This document shows, piece after piece, positions 26,674 to 34,986 of a stretch of 64,000 nt of DNA. Position 1 is the first letter of the stretch. Every line of letters starts with the position of its first letter. Under the pieces are notes generated by a model. The model was not told the origin of the DNA. It saw only the letters and a program-made list of their open reading frames with translations, and did no database searches. A program made the position numbers and the translations under genes. The stretch comes from Sutcliffiella halmapala. Its GTDB lineage: Bacteria > Bacillota > Bacilli > Bacillales > Bacillaceae_I. The stretch spans positions 2,522,702 to 2,586,701 of the forward strand of contig NZ_KV917375.1 of assembly GCF_002019665.1 (NCBI RefSeq). The letters run 5' to 3'.

Positions 26674-27186
26674 TCATTTAAGTTTTACTTTAAGTTGTTC
26701 TAACATTTCGAATGTTAATTCTCCAGCATAACGGTCTACTATCATTCCATTTGAATCAATAAAGTATGTTGTTGGTAGATTTATGACTTGGTAATGCCTG
26801 AAAACACCTTCTGTATCTAATAAAATGGGAAATGATACATCTAATTCGTTCACAAAATTTCGGACACTCTGTTCATTACTTTCCTGACTAGTAATATTGA
26901 CACCTAAGATCACAACATCCTCATAGTACTCTTGATGAAATCTATCTAATTCTGGCATTTCATTCTCACACGGCTCACACCAAGTTGCCCAAAAATTAAG
27001 GATTATTGGCTTACCTTTGTAACCAGATAGTTTAGTTGGTATGTTATCTAATGTTTGTAATTCAAAATCAATTGCAGATTCACCAGGGCTATTACCAGCA
27101 ACAATATTTTCTTGGTCGGTAAAATGCAAATAGAAAGCCGTAATGACTAATGAAACAATAATCAAAATACCAAGTATTTTTTTCAT
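26674..27186 (-). CDS. TlpA/ResA-type extracytoplasmic thiol-disulfide oxidoreductase
   Basis: A 170-residue thioredoxin-fold protein with an N-terminal signal-anchor (ILGILIIVSLVITAFYL). The active site is FWATWCEPCENEMPELDRF, a CEPC motif identical to ResA. The cis-proline is in LPTTYFIDSNG. It should sit outside the membrane and reduce disulfides, either in apocytochrome c (ResA) or spore proteins (StoA). Adjacent CcdA supplies electrons. I leave the symbol open because resA and stoA cannot be separated by sequence alone here. Confidence 0.9.
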   Translation of the reverse strand: MKKILGILIIVSLVITAFYLHFTDQENIVAGNSPGESAIDFELQTLDNIPTKLSGYKGKPIILNFWATWCEPCENEMPELDRFHQEYYEDVVILGVNITSQESNEQSVRNFVNELDVSFPILLDTEGVFRHYQVINLPTTYFIDSNGMIVDRYAGELTFEMLEQLKVKLK

Positions 27187-27280
27187 CTTCTATTCTTCCA
27201 ACCTCATTTCCTCTAAATTCCTATGTATATTTCTTTTAGATTACTAACATCCTTCTCCATTACTTAATACCAATTATTTC

Positions 27281-27310
27281 AAAAAAACACCTTGATCACA
27301 AGATGTTTTT
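27281..27310 (-). terminator. Intrinsic terminator after the SpoIIP-like gene
   Basis: The arms AAAAACACCTT / AAGATGTTTTT surround the loop GATCAC, with A/T tracts on both sides. It is downstream of the sigma/SpoIIP-like operon and upstream of the ResA-like gene. Confidence 0.7.
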
Positions 27311-27335
27311 CACAAAAAAGAAACATATCTTAATC

Positions 27336-27365
27336 CTGATACGCTCCCTTAAGGGAGCGTATCAG
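27336..27365. repeat. Perfect 30-bp palindrome
   Basis: CTGATACGCTCCCTT is followed directly by its exact complement AAGGGAGCGTATCAG with no loop. There is no T-run on either side, so it is not a standard terminator. It lies between the SpoIIP-like gene and the terminator ahead of the ResA-like gene. It could be an operator or a cruciform-forming site. Confidence 0.85.
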
Positions 27366-27448
27366 TGTGGAATACGTTTTCCTGTTAATCTATAAGGTGG
27401 TTAAAATTATATTGCGCTTATGTTCACCATTAGATTTAAAATCTTAAA

Positions 27449-28354
27449 TTATTTCTCTTTAGAAAGAATTTCATAAATAATCTCTGCAAGGATATCTGCT
27501 GTTCTGTATTCCTCCTGCAACGTATTATCAACCCCACCAATTTCAAGTAAAACTGAGTTTCCTAAGAGGTCCTGATTATACGTATTTTGGTTTGGTTGAT
27601 TGTCTTTAACTTGGACTCCTCTTGATAGGAGAGGATATTTGCCTTCCAATTTATCATGAAGAAGTTCAGCAAATTTGATGTTTTCTTCGTAATTTATACT
27701 TGATCGAGATACTATTAATGCGATTCTTGGGTAATCTTTTCCGTTTAAATGAATAGTAGTATCACTTCTTTTACTTGAATCTCTGTGTATATCAAATACC
27801 ATTTTAATGCTCTTGTGTTTTTCTAAGGCTTCATGTAACGGCTCTCTTGAAACAGTATACGTTTCGCTATACGGTAAGCTTCTTTCTTTTAGAATTTCCG
27901 CTACATTAGTTGTATCATGGATGGAATTAATACCTCTCTTTTTCAAAGATTGGCTTAATCTCTCTCCTACTAAAGTAATATTATTTGTTTCGTGAATCGC
28001 TTTACTAGGGTCTTTCGTTTTAGCTTCTGTGAAAAATGACTCTACATTATGTGATTGATAGATATATATTAAAGAATCCTGTTCGTTAACAGAAGATGCT
28101 AAACCACCTTCACTAAGGGTGTTGAAATTCTTGATGATCACATCTGTTCCGCTAAAAAAGATAAGCCATGTCAAAGCAATAGTACATATTGCTACACTAG
28201 TTGAAGCAAACGAAAAGTATTTAATTTTTCTTTTCCTGTTTATTTTCCTTGCAGCTTGCCTAAGTCTTCTCGATGTATCCGATACAAATTCTGGTCTAGG
28301 ATTAAGTGGGTGCGATTCTTTTATAAGGTCAAATAATTCCTTTTCCGTTTTCAT
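27449..28354 (-). CDS. Membrane-anchored SpoIIP-like amidase in the anti-sigma position
   Basis: A 301-residue protein in three parts. The cytoplasmic N-terminus (1-43: MKTEKELFDLIKESHPLNPR) ends in a basic RKINRKRKIK patch and resembles anti-sigma-factor N-terminal tails. One transmembrane helix spans about residues 45-65. The extracellular domain (95-300) has the SpoIIP peptidoglycan amidase motifs YIYQSHNVESF, VFDIHRDSS and LLEIGGVDN, keeping the histidines and glutamate needed for zinc and catalysis. SpoIIP normally acts in engulfment, but this gene overlaps the ECF sigma gene by 26 bases, as anti-sigma genes do. ATG 28354 has GGAGG nine bases upstream. I infer a sensor/anti-sigma role or a regulated amidase. 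Confidence 0.8.
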   Translation of the reverse strand: MKTEKELFDLIKESHPLNPRPEFVSDTSRRLRQAARKINRKRKIKYFSFASTSVAICTIALTWLIFFSGTDVIIKNFNTLSEGGLASSVNEQDSLIYIYQSHNVESFFTEAKTKDPSKAIHETNNITLVGERLSQSLKKRGINSIHDTTNVAEILKERSLPYSETYTVSREPLHEALEKHKSIKMVFDIHRDSSKRSDTTIHLNGKDYPRIALIVSRSSINYEENIKFAELLHDKLEGKYPLLSRGVQVKDNQPNQNTYNQDLLGNSVLLEIGGVDNTLQEEYRTADILAEIIYEILSKEK

Positions 28355-28880
28355 TTCCAAGAACCTCCTTTGCATTAATATTTAATTTCTTCTTAAGTTC
28401 TTTTAAAGCTCTATGAAAATCAACCTTGACCTTTGACTCGCTACATTGAAGGATTTCAGATGTCTCTTTAATGGAGAATTCGTTAATACCTCTTAGGATA
28501 ACGACCGCTCTAAAAGTTGGTTTTAGTTTGGATAATGCTACGTGCACAAGTTTTTTCATTTCATTTTGTTCCAATATTTCATTAGGTTCCATTTCAGTGG
28601 AAACAATTTGTTTGAAAAATCCTTCTGAAAAAATGGAACTAAATCTTTTCTTTCGATAGTGATCAATTGCTACATGCTTTGCTATTGAAAAAATCCAAGT
28701 TTTTAAGTTACCTGTATTAAAATTTGATAAATGATTCAATACACGAATAAACACTTCTTGAGTCAAGTCCTCTGCATCGTTTTGACTTCCAGTAAAACAA
28801 ATTAGAAATCGATACACATCTAAATAGTGGAGACGATAGATTTCATTAATCCTGTCTTCTAAGTTTTCAAAATCAAGCAA
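28329..28880 (-). CDS. ECF-type RNA polymerase sigma factor
   Basis: A 183-residue sigma-70 family factor. Region 2 covers residues 14-80 (LHYLDVYRFLICFTGSQNDAEDLTQEVFIRV is its core, quoted in part: NDAEDLTQEVFIRVL) and region 4 covers 115-170 (LKPTFRAVVILRGINEFSIKE then ILQCSESKVKVDFHRALKEL). The usual ECF spacing with no region 3 is kept. TTG 28880 is the start, with GAGGGGG seven bases upstream. Its stop lies inside the downstream SpoIIP-like gene, so the two are coupled. The target promoter is not identified. Confidence 0.9.
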   Translation of the reverse strand: MLDFENLEDRINEIYRLHYLDVYRFLICFTGSQNDAEDLTQEVFIRVLNHLSNFNTGNLKTWIFSIAKHVAIDHYRKKRFSSIFSEGFFKQIVSTEMEPNEILEQNEMKKLVHVALSKLKPTFRAVVILRGINEFSIKETSEILQCSESKVKVDFHRALKELKKKLNINAKEVLGNENGKGII

Positions 28881-29291
28881 TTGTTTTCCCCCTCAATTAT
28901 GTTTTCATTTATTAATCGTTTAAGCTTTTGGAAAAGTTACAAGTTTTTACTTTTCTATTGAGGAAAGAATTTTGATAGCAAAGTTCTCAATAAAAAAACC
29001 ATCAATTACGACGGTCTAGTACATTGAAATAATTTGCTTGATAAGCGAAGCAGATGGTTTCATCTAGTATTAAATTCTTTATTATGTATGAAAATCCTCT
29101 TCATTAACTTGAACTTGCGGTGATTGATTAGGTTAATACCTAAGTCACTATAAAAGACCTCATCATAAAAGGAAAATTGATACCAAATAAGGAAACATAT
29201 GATACACTTAGGCTATCCAAATTCACGAAATAATCATAATTTTTATTCAACTAACAAGCAGAAGAATTAAATTGTAATAGGGGGATGATTG
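28881..29291. other. Gene-free stretch upstream of the sigma factor gene
   Basis: This 410-base interval between divergent genes is AT-rich. It should contain the sigma operon promoter, often autoregulated in this family, but no bipartite ECF promoter stood out. No frame with a ribosome site is seen. Confidence 0.4.
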
Positions 29292-29507
29292 ATGAACAAG
29301 CAAGCAATGGTATATTTTATTTTTGGGATTATTATCTTACTGATCAGTTCACCTTTAGGGTACAGCCTAGTTAATATCGTGTATCGAAACCAGAATTTAA
29401 CTGGAGAATTTGTACCACTTCTAAACGGATTTATACATTCATTGATGTTAATTGGTACCTTGGTGTGTAGTATTGGAGTAGTTACTTTACTAAAAGAAAA
29501 AAGATAA
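29292..29507 (+). CDS. Small two-helix membrane protein
   Basis: A 71-residue protein with helices at about 5-25 (VYFIFGIIILLISSPLGYSL) and 45-65 (HSLMLIGTLVCSIGVVTLL). The loop between them (YRNQNLTGEF) should be exposed outside or inside depending on topology. The GGGGG site fits ATG 29292. It ends before a terminator at 29606. No family recognised. Confidence 0.6.
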   Translation: MNKQAMVYFIFGIIILLISSPLGYSLVNIVYRNQNLTGEFVPLLNGFIHSLMLIGTLVCSIGVVTLLKEKR

Positions 29508-29605
29508 TTATTGCATTAACTGGAGTGAGAATTCAATAAGAGCAGCCGCTTCTTGTACCTTGTACTAACGGTAGCGTTAGTTGAAGAAACCATTAATAAT
29601 AACGT

Positions 29606-29637
29606 AAAAAACCTCCATATATTCGGAGGTTTTTTTA
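29606..29637 (+). terminator. Intrinsic terminator downstream of the small membrane protein gene
   Basis: AAAAAACCTCC pairs with GGAGGTTTTTT over an 8-base loop, giving a compact stem with a clean T-run on the plus strand. Confidence 0.85.
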
Positions 29638-29780
29638 ACATAGTAAAAAACAACATTGAACTTTAACAGAGCCTATTATTTAAAGATAAAAAGAAGCCAA
29701 AATGGATTCATATAAAGCAGATTAAAGTATTTGCATTATAAATATGTTTATTTCATACAATTCATTAGAGGTGATGAAAA

Positions 29781-30221
29781 ATGGCAAGAGTAAAATATAC
29801 AGATAGTGACGTTGCTTTAGTTGCAAGGATGATGAGGGCAGAAGCTGAAGGAGAAGGAAAACAGGGAATGTTAATGGTTGGAAATGTAATTGTTAATCGT
29901 GTTAAAGCAGATTGTTTGGACTTTAGAGATGTCAGATCCGTTTACGACGTCATTTTCCAAATACAAGGAGGGAATTATTCCTTCGAAGCAGTTCAAAAAG
30001 GTAATATTTTTTATAACAGAGCAAGAGAAGTAGAAAAAAGATTAGCGAAGCAAACCTTAGACCATTGGAGAGAACACCCTTCAAAGTTTTCCCTTTGGTA
30101 TTTCAATCCATATGCTCCGTGTCCACCTACGTGGTACAATCAACCTTTTGCAGGACAATATAAACAACATTGTTATTATGAACCAATTGCCGATACATGC
30201 GAAAGTGTTTATGGGTGGTAA
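29781..30221 (+). CDS. cwlJ: Spore cortex-lytic hydrolase CwlJ
   Basis: A 146-residue peptidoglycan hydrolase of the SleB/CwlJ (Hydrolase_2) family that degrades spore cortex at germination. The catalytic glutamate region is MMRAEAEGEGKQGMLMVGNV near residue 18, and FSLWYFNPYAPCPPTWY with FAGQYKQHCYYEP near the end matches CwlJ. No signal peptide is present, as expected for CwlJ, which is deposited in the spore coat from the mother cell. AGAGGTGAT precedes the ATG. Its usual partner gene gerQ is not adjacent. It is convergent with a GyrI-like gene. Confidence 0.9.
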   Translation: MARVKYTDSDVALVARMMRAEAEGEGKQGMLMVGNVIVNRVKADCLDFRDVRSVYDVIFQIQGGNYSFEAVQKGNIFYNRAREVEKRLAKQTLDHWREHPSKFSLWYFNPYAPCPPTWYNQPFAGQYKQHCYYEPIADTCESVYGW

Positions 30222-30227
30222 AAAAAC

Positions 30228-30250
30228 CACCTCACACATTGTGTGGGGTG
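30228..30250 (-). terminator. Shared terminator between cwlJ and the GyrI-like gene
   Basis: The stem CACCTCACAC / GTGTGGGGTG with a three-base loop is followed on the minus strand by six Ts. It starts seven bases after cwlJ and four bases before the facing stop codon, so it probably ends both transcripts. Confidence 0.8.
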
Positions 30251-30253
30251 ATT

Positions 30254-30874
30254 TCATATTTCAGTAACTTTAACTCTCAGAACCGTTTTTAATTTTTCTG
30301 GTGCTGTTTTTCTCGCATCAGAAATATATATTTCTTTATGTGTTTTTTCTAATCTTTTGAGTTTGTTTTGCCTACAGAACTCTTCCATCAAAGCAAAAGT
30401 TTCGGGTTCGTTATCATAACTTCCAATATGCATAGCTTGGACGCATACCCCCTCCTCAATCTGTTCAAATTTTACTTTTTCTAGAAGGAGGTCAGCCTTT
30501 TTTGACTTTGCAATATGTATAGCTGTGTGAAATAACTCTTCTGTTACAAAATCCGGTTGTCTGATCATTAACACAAAATGGTCCTTGCTTAAATAATCTA
30601 ATTTCCGACCTTCTTCATCTAAATCCCATATTCCCTCCAGAGGGAAAACTGTATATTCATAATATCCCTCAGGTGTTATTCCTTTTTTTGGCATCATTCT
30701 TAGTGCGTACGAAACAGTATATAAAGTTTCGATATTTTCTTTAAATCCTTCACTATTCGGATTCCCACTACCTTCTATTGTGAAGAATTGCATAGCAGGA
30801 ACTTCAACCACTGTTGGTTGATTCTTTGGTAGATAAAGTTCCTTTAACTCTTTACGCCATTCGAATTTTTTCAT
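30254..30874 (-). CDS. GyrI-like small-molecule-binding domain protein
   Basis: A 206-residue stand-alone GyrI-like (SHS2-fold effector-binding) protein. VVEVPAMQFFTIEGSGNPN opens the domain, YEYTVFPLEGIWDL lies in the middle and the typical AMHIGSYDNEPETFALMEEF sits near residue 150. Such domains bind drugs or other hydrophobic molecules and can also have hydrolase activity. AAGGATG lies before the ATG. It follows a Nudix gene on the same strand by about 55 bases. Confidence 0.85.
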   Translation of the reverse strand: MKKFEWRKELKELYLPKNQPTVVEVPAMQFFTIEGSGNPNSEGFKENIETLYTVSYALRMMPKKGITPEGYYEYTVFPLEGIWDLDEEGRKLDYLSKDHFVLMIRQPDFVTEELFHTAIHIAKSKKADLLLEKVKFEQIEEGVCVQAMHIGSYDNEPETFALMEEFCRQNKLKRLEKTHKEIYISDARKTAPEKLKTVLRVKVTEI

Positions 30875-30929
30875 TGTTTGTCATCCTTACTAAGTTAGTC
30901 TATCATCTAGCAGTTTTTCACCTGTCTTA

Positions 30930-31376
30930 CTACACAAAGTGTTTTTCAATGATAATCTTTGCTCTTTCATCGAGGTTAGTAGGTAAATCTTTTGGTGAGA
31001 AGTATTTTAAATCCAAACTTTCACCATCATGCAACACCAATTCACCATAGGCTCCTTCAGCTAAATATACGCTTATAACATTAAACACTTCATCTCCATT
31101 GGGGTACTTAAAATAAAATTCTTTTCCCGATAGCATATCAATGAAGGTAAAGTTGCTTGCCTTTAAACCCGTTTCTTCAAACAATTCACGTTTGGCCGCC
31201 TCCTCCAGACTTTCACCTAATTCCATCGCTCCACCTGGAAGTCCCCATTCTTTTGTATCGGAGCGAAGTTGGAATAAGATTTCTTGTTTGTCATTCAACA
31301 CAATAACTGTTGACCCAACCAAAATAAAAGGTCTTTTCCCTATCATTCTTCTTATATCTTTTATGTATTCAGCCAA
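30930..31376 (-). CDS. Nudix hydrolase
   Basis: A 148-residue pyrophosphohydrolase with a full Nudix box: GGAMELGESLEEAAKREL then FEETGL at residues 48-72. The stretch EILFQLRSDTKEWGLPGGA is typical of the ADP-ribose or MutT-like branches. The start is TTG 31376, preceded by GGAGGG at nine bases. It lies in a same-strand run with HAD and DinB genes, with about 37 bases between it and the HAD gene. Confidence 0.9.
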   Translation of the reverse strand: MAEYIKDIRRMIGKRPFILVGSTVIVLNDKQEILFQLRSDTKEWGLPGGAMELGESLEEAAKRELFEETGLKASNFTFIDMLSGKEFYFKYPNGDEVFNVISVYLAEGAYGELVLHDGESLDLKYFSPKDLPTNLDERAKIIIEKHFV

Positions 31377-31413
31377 TTCTAAGATCCCTCCTTCTTATAA
31401 TTTCCTATGAGTG

Positions 31414-32112
31414 TCATTGACTTAGGGAAGATTTTTCAATGTAACAATTATGATTTATCTCCCTTATTATCACAGGTAACTCCATCAAGTCGTCAACTAT
31501 ATAATCAGCTTCTACATCATTGAATTGATTGTCCTTCTTCCAGATGCTTATCATTCCAATATCCTTAGCACCTTTTACATCGTTCAAAGGATGATCGCCT
31601 ATAAAAATACTTTCCTGCGGAGAAATATTTAGTTTCTCAATTGCTCTATGAAATAGTTGAGAATCAGGCTTTTTTATGCCTTCCCATTCAGAAATTAAAA
31701 TTACATCAAAATACGCTTCAATGCCAAGTGCCTTAATATTGTCCATTTGAAACTGCCCAAATCCGTTTGTAATCATACCTAACAGAAAGTTTTGCTCTTT
31801 TAAGGTATCTAACATCGTTATTAGATTTACAAAAGGTTCACAACAATTTTTGAACTCCGTCAAATAATCTTGAAACAGCTCTTCCCAAGTAATTCCCGTT
31901 ATCTTACATTCTTTTACCAACTGTTGATACACTTGATCTTTCCAAACATATCCACGCTTTTCTAACTCTATGAATCTAGTAATATATGTTTCTTTCGGAA
32001 TATGTCCAACATATGCATTCAATCTCTCATATTGTCGATGAATGAATAACTTGACTGACTCATCTCTATTTAATAAGGTTCCATCTAGATCAAATATAAC
32101 TGCTTTAATCAT
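31414..32112 (-). CDS. HAD-superfamily hydrolase
   Basis: A 232-residue phosphatase-type HAD protein. Motif I is VIFDLDGTLLNRD (nucleophile D9, acid D11), motif II is MITNGFG, motif III is the lysine in GIKKPDSQLF, and motif IV is FIGDHPLNDVKGAKDIG. The alpha-helical cap between residues 15 and 90 marks subfamily IA. Substrates may be sugar or nucleotide phosphates. GGAGG lies before the ATG. It follows the DinB-like gene by 15 bases, so they are likely co-transcribed. Confidence 0.9.
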   Translation of the reverse strand: MIKAVIFDLDGTLLNRDESVKLFIHRQYERLNAYVGHIPKETYITRFIELEKRGYVWKDQVYQQLVKECKITGITWEELFQDYLTEFKNCCEPFVNLITMLDTLKEQNFLLGMITNGFGQFQMDNIKALGIEAYFDVILISEWEGIKKPDSQLFHRAIEKLNISPQESIFIGDHPLNDVKGAKDIGMISIWKKDNQFNDVEADYIVDDLMELPVIIREINHNCYIEKSSLSQ

Positions 32113-32127
32113 TTAGGTCCTCCATTA

Positions 32128-32673
32128 TTAATCATTATTGTGATTTTCAAATGAAACCACTCTATTAAATTCTTTAGAACCATTTTTTTGTATACTCAAT
32201 ATTTGCCAAGATCTATCTCTTATTTGTTTACCTAAAAATAGGATTTGACCGACATGATAGCTAATGTGTGCTATTTCCGTTTGAATCGCTTGCATTACAC
32301 TTAAAGGTTGTTGTCTTAATGTCACTTGTTTCATTAAATCGTCGTCTTTTATAGAGTACAACGTTTGAAACAATAATTTCCATCCTCCTTCCCAATCCTC
32401 CATTAATTTAGCTCTTGTATGAGATTGATCAAGAAATTCCGAATCTCTATCTCTGAAAGCTTTTTCTCCGTCCGTTGTTAAAAAATCTAACCAACGAGAA
32501 CTCATGTTTCCACTAATATGTTGCATAATAACCGCAATATTGTTCGACTCCTCACTCGGTTTCCAATGCAGCTCCTCATCAGACAATTGCTGGATGCCTT
32601 TTTCTGCACGTTCTTTCAAATGCTTTAGTTGTTTGATGGCTACTATAAGATATTCTTTCCCTATACTACTCAA
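32128..32673 (-). CDS. DinB-like (DUF1572) protein
   Basis: A 181-residue four-helix-bundle protein of the DinB/YfiT superfamily, DUF1572 branch. Candidate metal-binding histidines appear as IMQHISGNMSSRW near residue 52 and IAHISYHVGQILF near residue 137. Family members include bacillithiol- and mycothiol-dependent transferases, and many are uncharacterised. The start is TTG 32673 with GGGGGA six bases upstream. It is the first gene of a DinB-HAD-Nudix-GyrI run. Confidence 0.85.
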   Translation of the reverse strand: MSSIGKEYLIVAIKQLKHLKERAEKGIQQLSDEELHWKPSEESNNIAVIMQHISGNMSSRWLDFLTTDGEKAFRDRDSEFLDQSHTRAKLMEDWEGGWKLLFQTLYSIKDDDLMKQVTLRQQPLSVMQAIQTEIAHISYHVGQILFLGKQIRDRSWQILSIQKNGSKEFNRVVSFENHNND

Positions 32674-33067
32674 TTTCGTTCCCCCTATAACTTTTGGATG
32701 TTAAACAACTTAATTGAACATCCATTTTTAAACTAATTTTTTTGTGAGTCAATGTTGCTAATTCAGTATTTCCTTTGAAAATATCGTACCATAACACATA
32801 GAAGATAGAATGGTTGTTAGGCTAAGCTGTAGTCCACTCTACTAATCTCATACCCTTGCATCACCATAACTTCTATCGATGAATTCAAGCATGATACTTA
32901 AATAGGGTGCTTTCTGATAATTTATAAAAAATTAATGGGATTTTATGTTAATACATAACTGACGATGGTATTTAGCAAAAAATGCAGGATTCTGCCATAA
33001 CAACCAAGGAGGCAGCTATTATCCAATTGCCTGTGTTAATAGAAAGATGGTTAGGAGGCTAACCTTA
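32674..33067. other. Gene-free stretch between divergent genes
   Basis: This AT-rich interval of 394 bases should contain promoters for the DinB-like and single-anchor protein genes. I see no repeat, hairpin of note, or coding frame. Confidence 0.4.
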
Positions 33068-33529
33068 TTGAGTAAACTAAAAATAAGGTATTTATTCGTT
33101 TCTCTGTTGGTAATAATGAGTGTATTTATTATATTTCACTTTTATCAGTTTCGGGAGCAAAATTTAGGCGATGTACTAGATATTAATAATGTTGAGAAGG
33201 TTTACTTTTTTGAGAATCCCAAAGAGAACTCCGATTTTAATACACACATAATTGAAGTGATTTCACACACAATTGAAGATGAAGAAACCATAAATAAACT
33301 TGCTGAATTTTTTAAACAGTATCAGATAAAAGCGAGTAAGCAAGAGGGATGGGTGTCCGAAAATGCAAGCGAACAATTTCACTTCTCCTTCGTATATAAC
33401 GATGGCGATAGTGCACCATATATCTTTGATAGAAATATAGTTGTATCATCCAATATATACAAGGTAGTTAACGATCCAATAGATTACAAATGGTTATATG
33501 AACTAATGCAAGATATCAAATCTAATTAA
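33068..33529 (+). CDS. Single-anchor exported protein, paralogue of the 41134-41604 gene
   Basis: A 153-residue protein with an N-terminal signal-anchor (YLFVSLLVIMSVFIIFHF) and an extracytoplasmic domain. Its C-terminal IYKVVNDPIDYKWLYELM matches YYEVLNGPIDMEWITNY in the protein at 41134-41604, and the segment after the helix (FREQNLGDVL) matches YRERNLDELI, so they are paralogues. The TTG at 33068 with AGGAGG nine bases upstream is the best start. No function is known. Confidence 0.7.
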   Translation: MSKLKIRYLFVSLLVIMSVFIIFHFYQFREQNLGDVLDINNVEKVYFFENPKENSDFNTHIIEVISHTIEDEETINKLAEFFKQYQIKASKQEGWVSENASEQFHFSFVYNDGDSAPYIFDRNIVVSSNIYKVVNDPIDYKWLYELMQDIKSN

Positions 33530-33551
33530 TATCTAGAAATTACTCGAAACC

Positions 33552-33593
33552 AAAAGCCATTCAAATTGAATTCTCTCAAATCGAATGGCTTTT
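33552..33593. terminator. Bidirectional terminator
   Basis: The stem AAAAGCCATTC / GAATGGCTTTT lies between two convergent genes and has A/T tails on both sides. Confidence 0.8.
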
Positions 33594-33659
33594 CATTAAA
33601 ACTTAAGTTACAACTCTCCAAACACAGATATTATCGATATAGTTTACACTTAGGAAATT

Positions 33660-34331
33660 CTAAGAATTCTTGATACTCAACGCTGGTATAATAGCTTTTA
33701 ATTCTCCTAAATCATCTATGACTACATCAGATTGTGCTAGCTCTGCTTCTTGAGCGAAATCGAAATTACACCCAATTGCTGTTAACCCATTAGATTTTGC
33801 AGCTTTAATATCTGTCAATCTATCTCCAATGACCGCACCGTTCACTATATTGTATTTTTTTAGGATTGTTTGGACTAAATCAGCTTTATTTTGTGATTGA
33901 ATTTGTTGAATACTAAACACTTCTATCACCCACTCATCTAGATTATAGTATTTTACGATAGCGTTTAAATATTCTGTTACACCATTACTTGCGATAAAAA
34001 TAGAATAGTTATTATCTTTCAAATAACTCAGTATCTCCACAGCATTCGGGTATAGTGCCCCTTTACCTTCATTAATTTTAGTTATTAAATCTGCATGAAA
34101 ATGCTCATTTGCAATAGTTCGTACCTCATTAGAATGGTTCGGTAATAATGTTTCCCACACAACTTCTATCGGGACTCCCATAATCTCACGGTACTTCTCT
34201 ATTGGTGTTGATCCTTCCCAATAATTCAGAGATTTTAAGTATGTAAATGTTTCATCTAGAGATGCCTCTAGTATTATATTTGTTTGAAATAATGTTCCAT
34301 CCATATCGAAAATCATCGTTGATCCCATCAT
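33660..34331 (-). CDS. HAD-superfamily hydrolase
   Basis: A 223-residue HAD protein with motif I MIFDMDGTLFQTN, motif II IASNGV, a motif III lysine near residue 145 (QSQNKADLVQTIL) and motif IV AVIGDRLTDIKAAKSNG. The cap is helical, as in phosphoglycolate phosphatase-type members. The substrate is unknown. Candidate starts are the two adjacent ATG codons at 34331. It is monocistronic and convergent with the small exported protein gene. Confidence 0.88.
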   Translation of the reverse strand: MMGSTMIFDMDGTLFQTNIILEASLDETFTYLKSLNYWEGSTPIEKYREIMGVPIEVVWETLLPNHSNEVRTIANEHFHADLITKINEGKGALYPNAVEILSYLKDNNYSIFIASNGVTEYLNAIVKYYNLDEWVIEVFSIQQIQSQNKADLVQTILKKYNIVNGAVIGDRLTDIKAAKSNGLTAIGCNFDFAQEAELAQSDVVIDDLGELKAIIPALSIKNS

Positions 34332-34668
34332 TTATCCATCTCCTCCAAAAATCAATTACTACTCTTTTAATCTTTCGTACTAGTAAAATTTTTCTTCATT
34401 TTGAAACAAATTACTAAAGAAATGAAGTACACTTTATTTAATCCTATCACGCTACCTTATCGTTTCAAACAGTTAATTACTTAACTCAAGAAATTTCACT
34501 AAATTTTCAAACACATCACAACGTTCAAATTTCTATCACTGCACCCTACTACTCTATTAATGTTTAAACATTAAAACAAATAGAACTGAGAACATGGTAG
34601 CTAGGACATACTCTTTAACTAACTTACATATATTTAACATATTGTACTTAAAAAGGAGGCAGAGTTTC
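34332..34668. other. Intergenic region upstream of the small membrane protein gene
   Basis: Bases from about 34590 to 34668 resemble the upstream regions of the two decayed copies at 55177-55240 and 62270-62330, including ACTCTTTAACTA. The frame relationship between copies is not kept here, so I read this part as promoter and leader and not as protein. The rest is plain AT-rich DNA. Confidence 0.5.
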
Positions 34669-34986
34669 TTGCATGAATTGCTAAAAGTTGCTTTTAGATT
34701 ATTTGAAATCTTGTTCTTCTTAACAATAGGCTTTTTATTAACAGAAAGTGTTTTGAAAAACATTTATGATAGTTTCGGAATAAAACTTATAGGAAATGTT
34801 TGGGTGAACTGGTTCGGAGTTTCTTATATTCTCTTTGCATTATATGTCATAGTAGTTGGTCAATTATTAAAGAAAGACTATGTACTTTATAATCTACGTC
34901 TTTCTTCATCTTTATTCTGGGTGCTTTTTATAGCTTCCATTTTTACCGTTTTGATTCCGTTTGTGAAAGGGGAACATCCCTTCTGA
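34669..34986 (+). CDS. Small three-helix membrane protein, intact copy of a three-copy family
   Basis: A 105-residue protein with hydrophobic helices at about 5-22 (AFRLFEILFFLTIGFLL), 45-62 (WFGVSYILFALYVIVVG) and 78-96. The start is TTG 34669 with AGGAGG nine bases upstream. The same sequence starts copies at 55240 (one-base deletion) and 62330 (truncated), where the TTG reading frame is the conserved one. No known domain. Being the only open copy, it may be the functional one. Confidence 0.7.
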   Translation: MHELLKVAFRLFEILFFLTIGFLLTESVLKNIYDSFGIKLIGNVWVNWFGVSYILFALYVIVVGQLLKKDYVLYNLRLSSSLFWVLFIASIFTVLIPFVKGEHPF

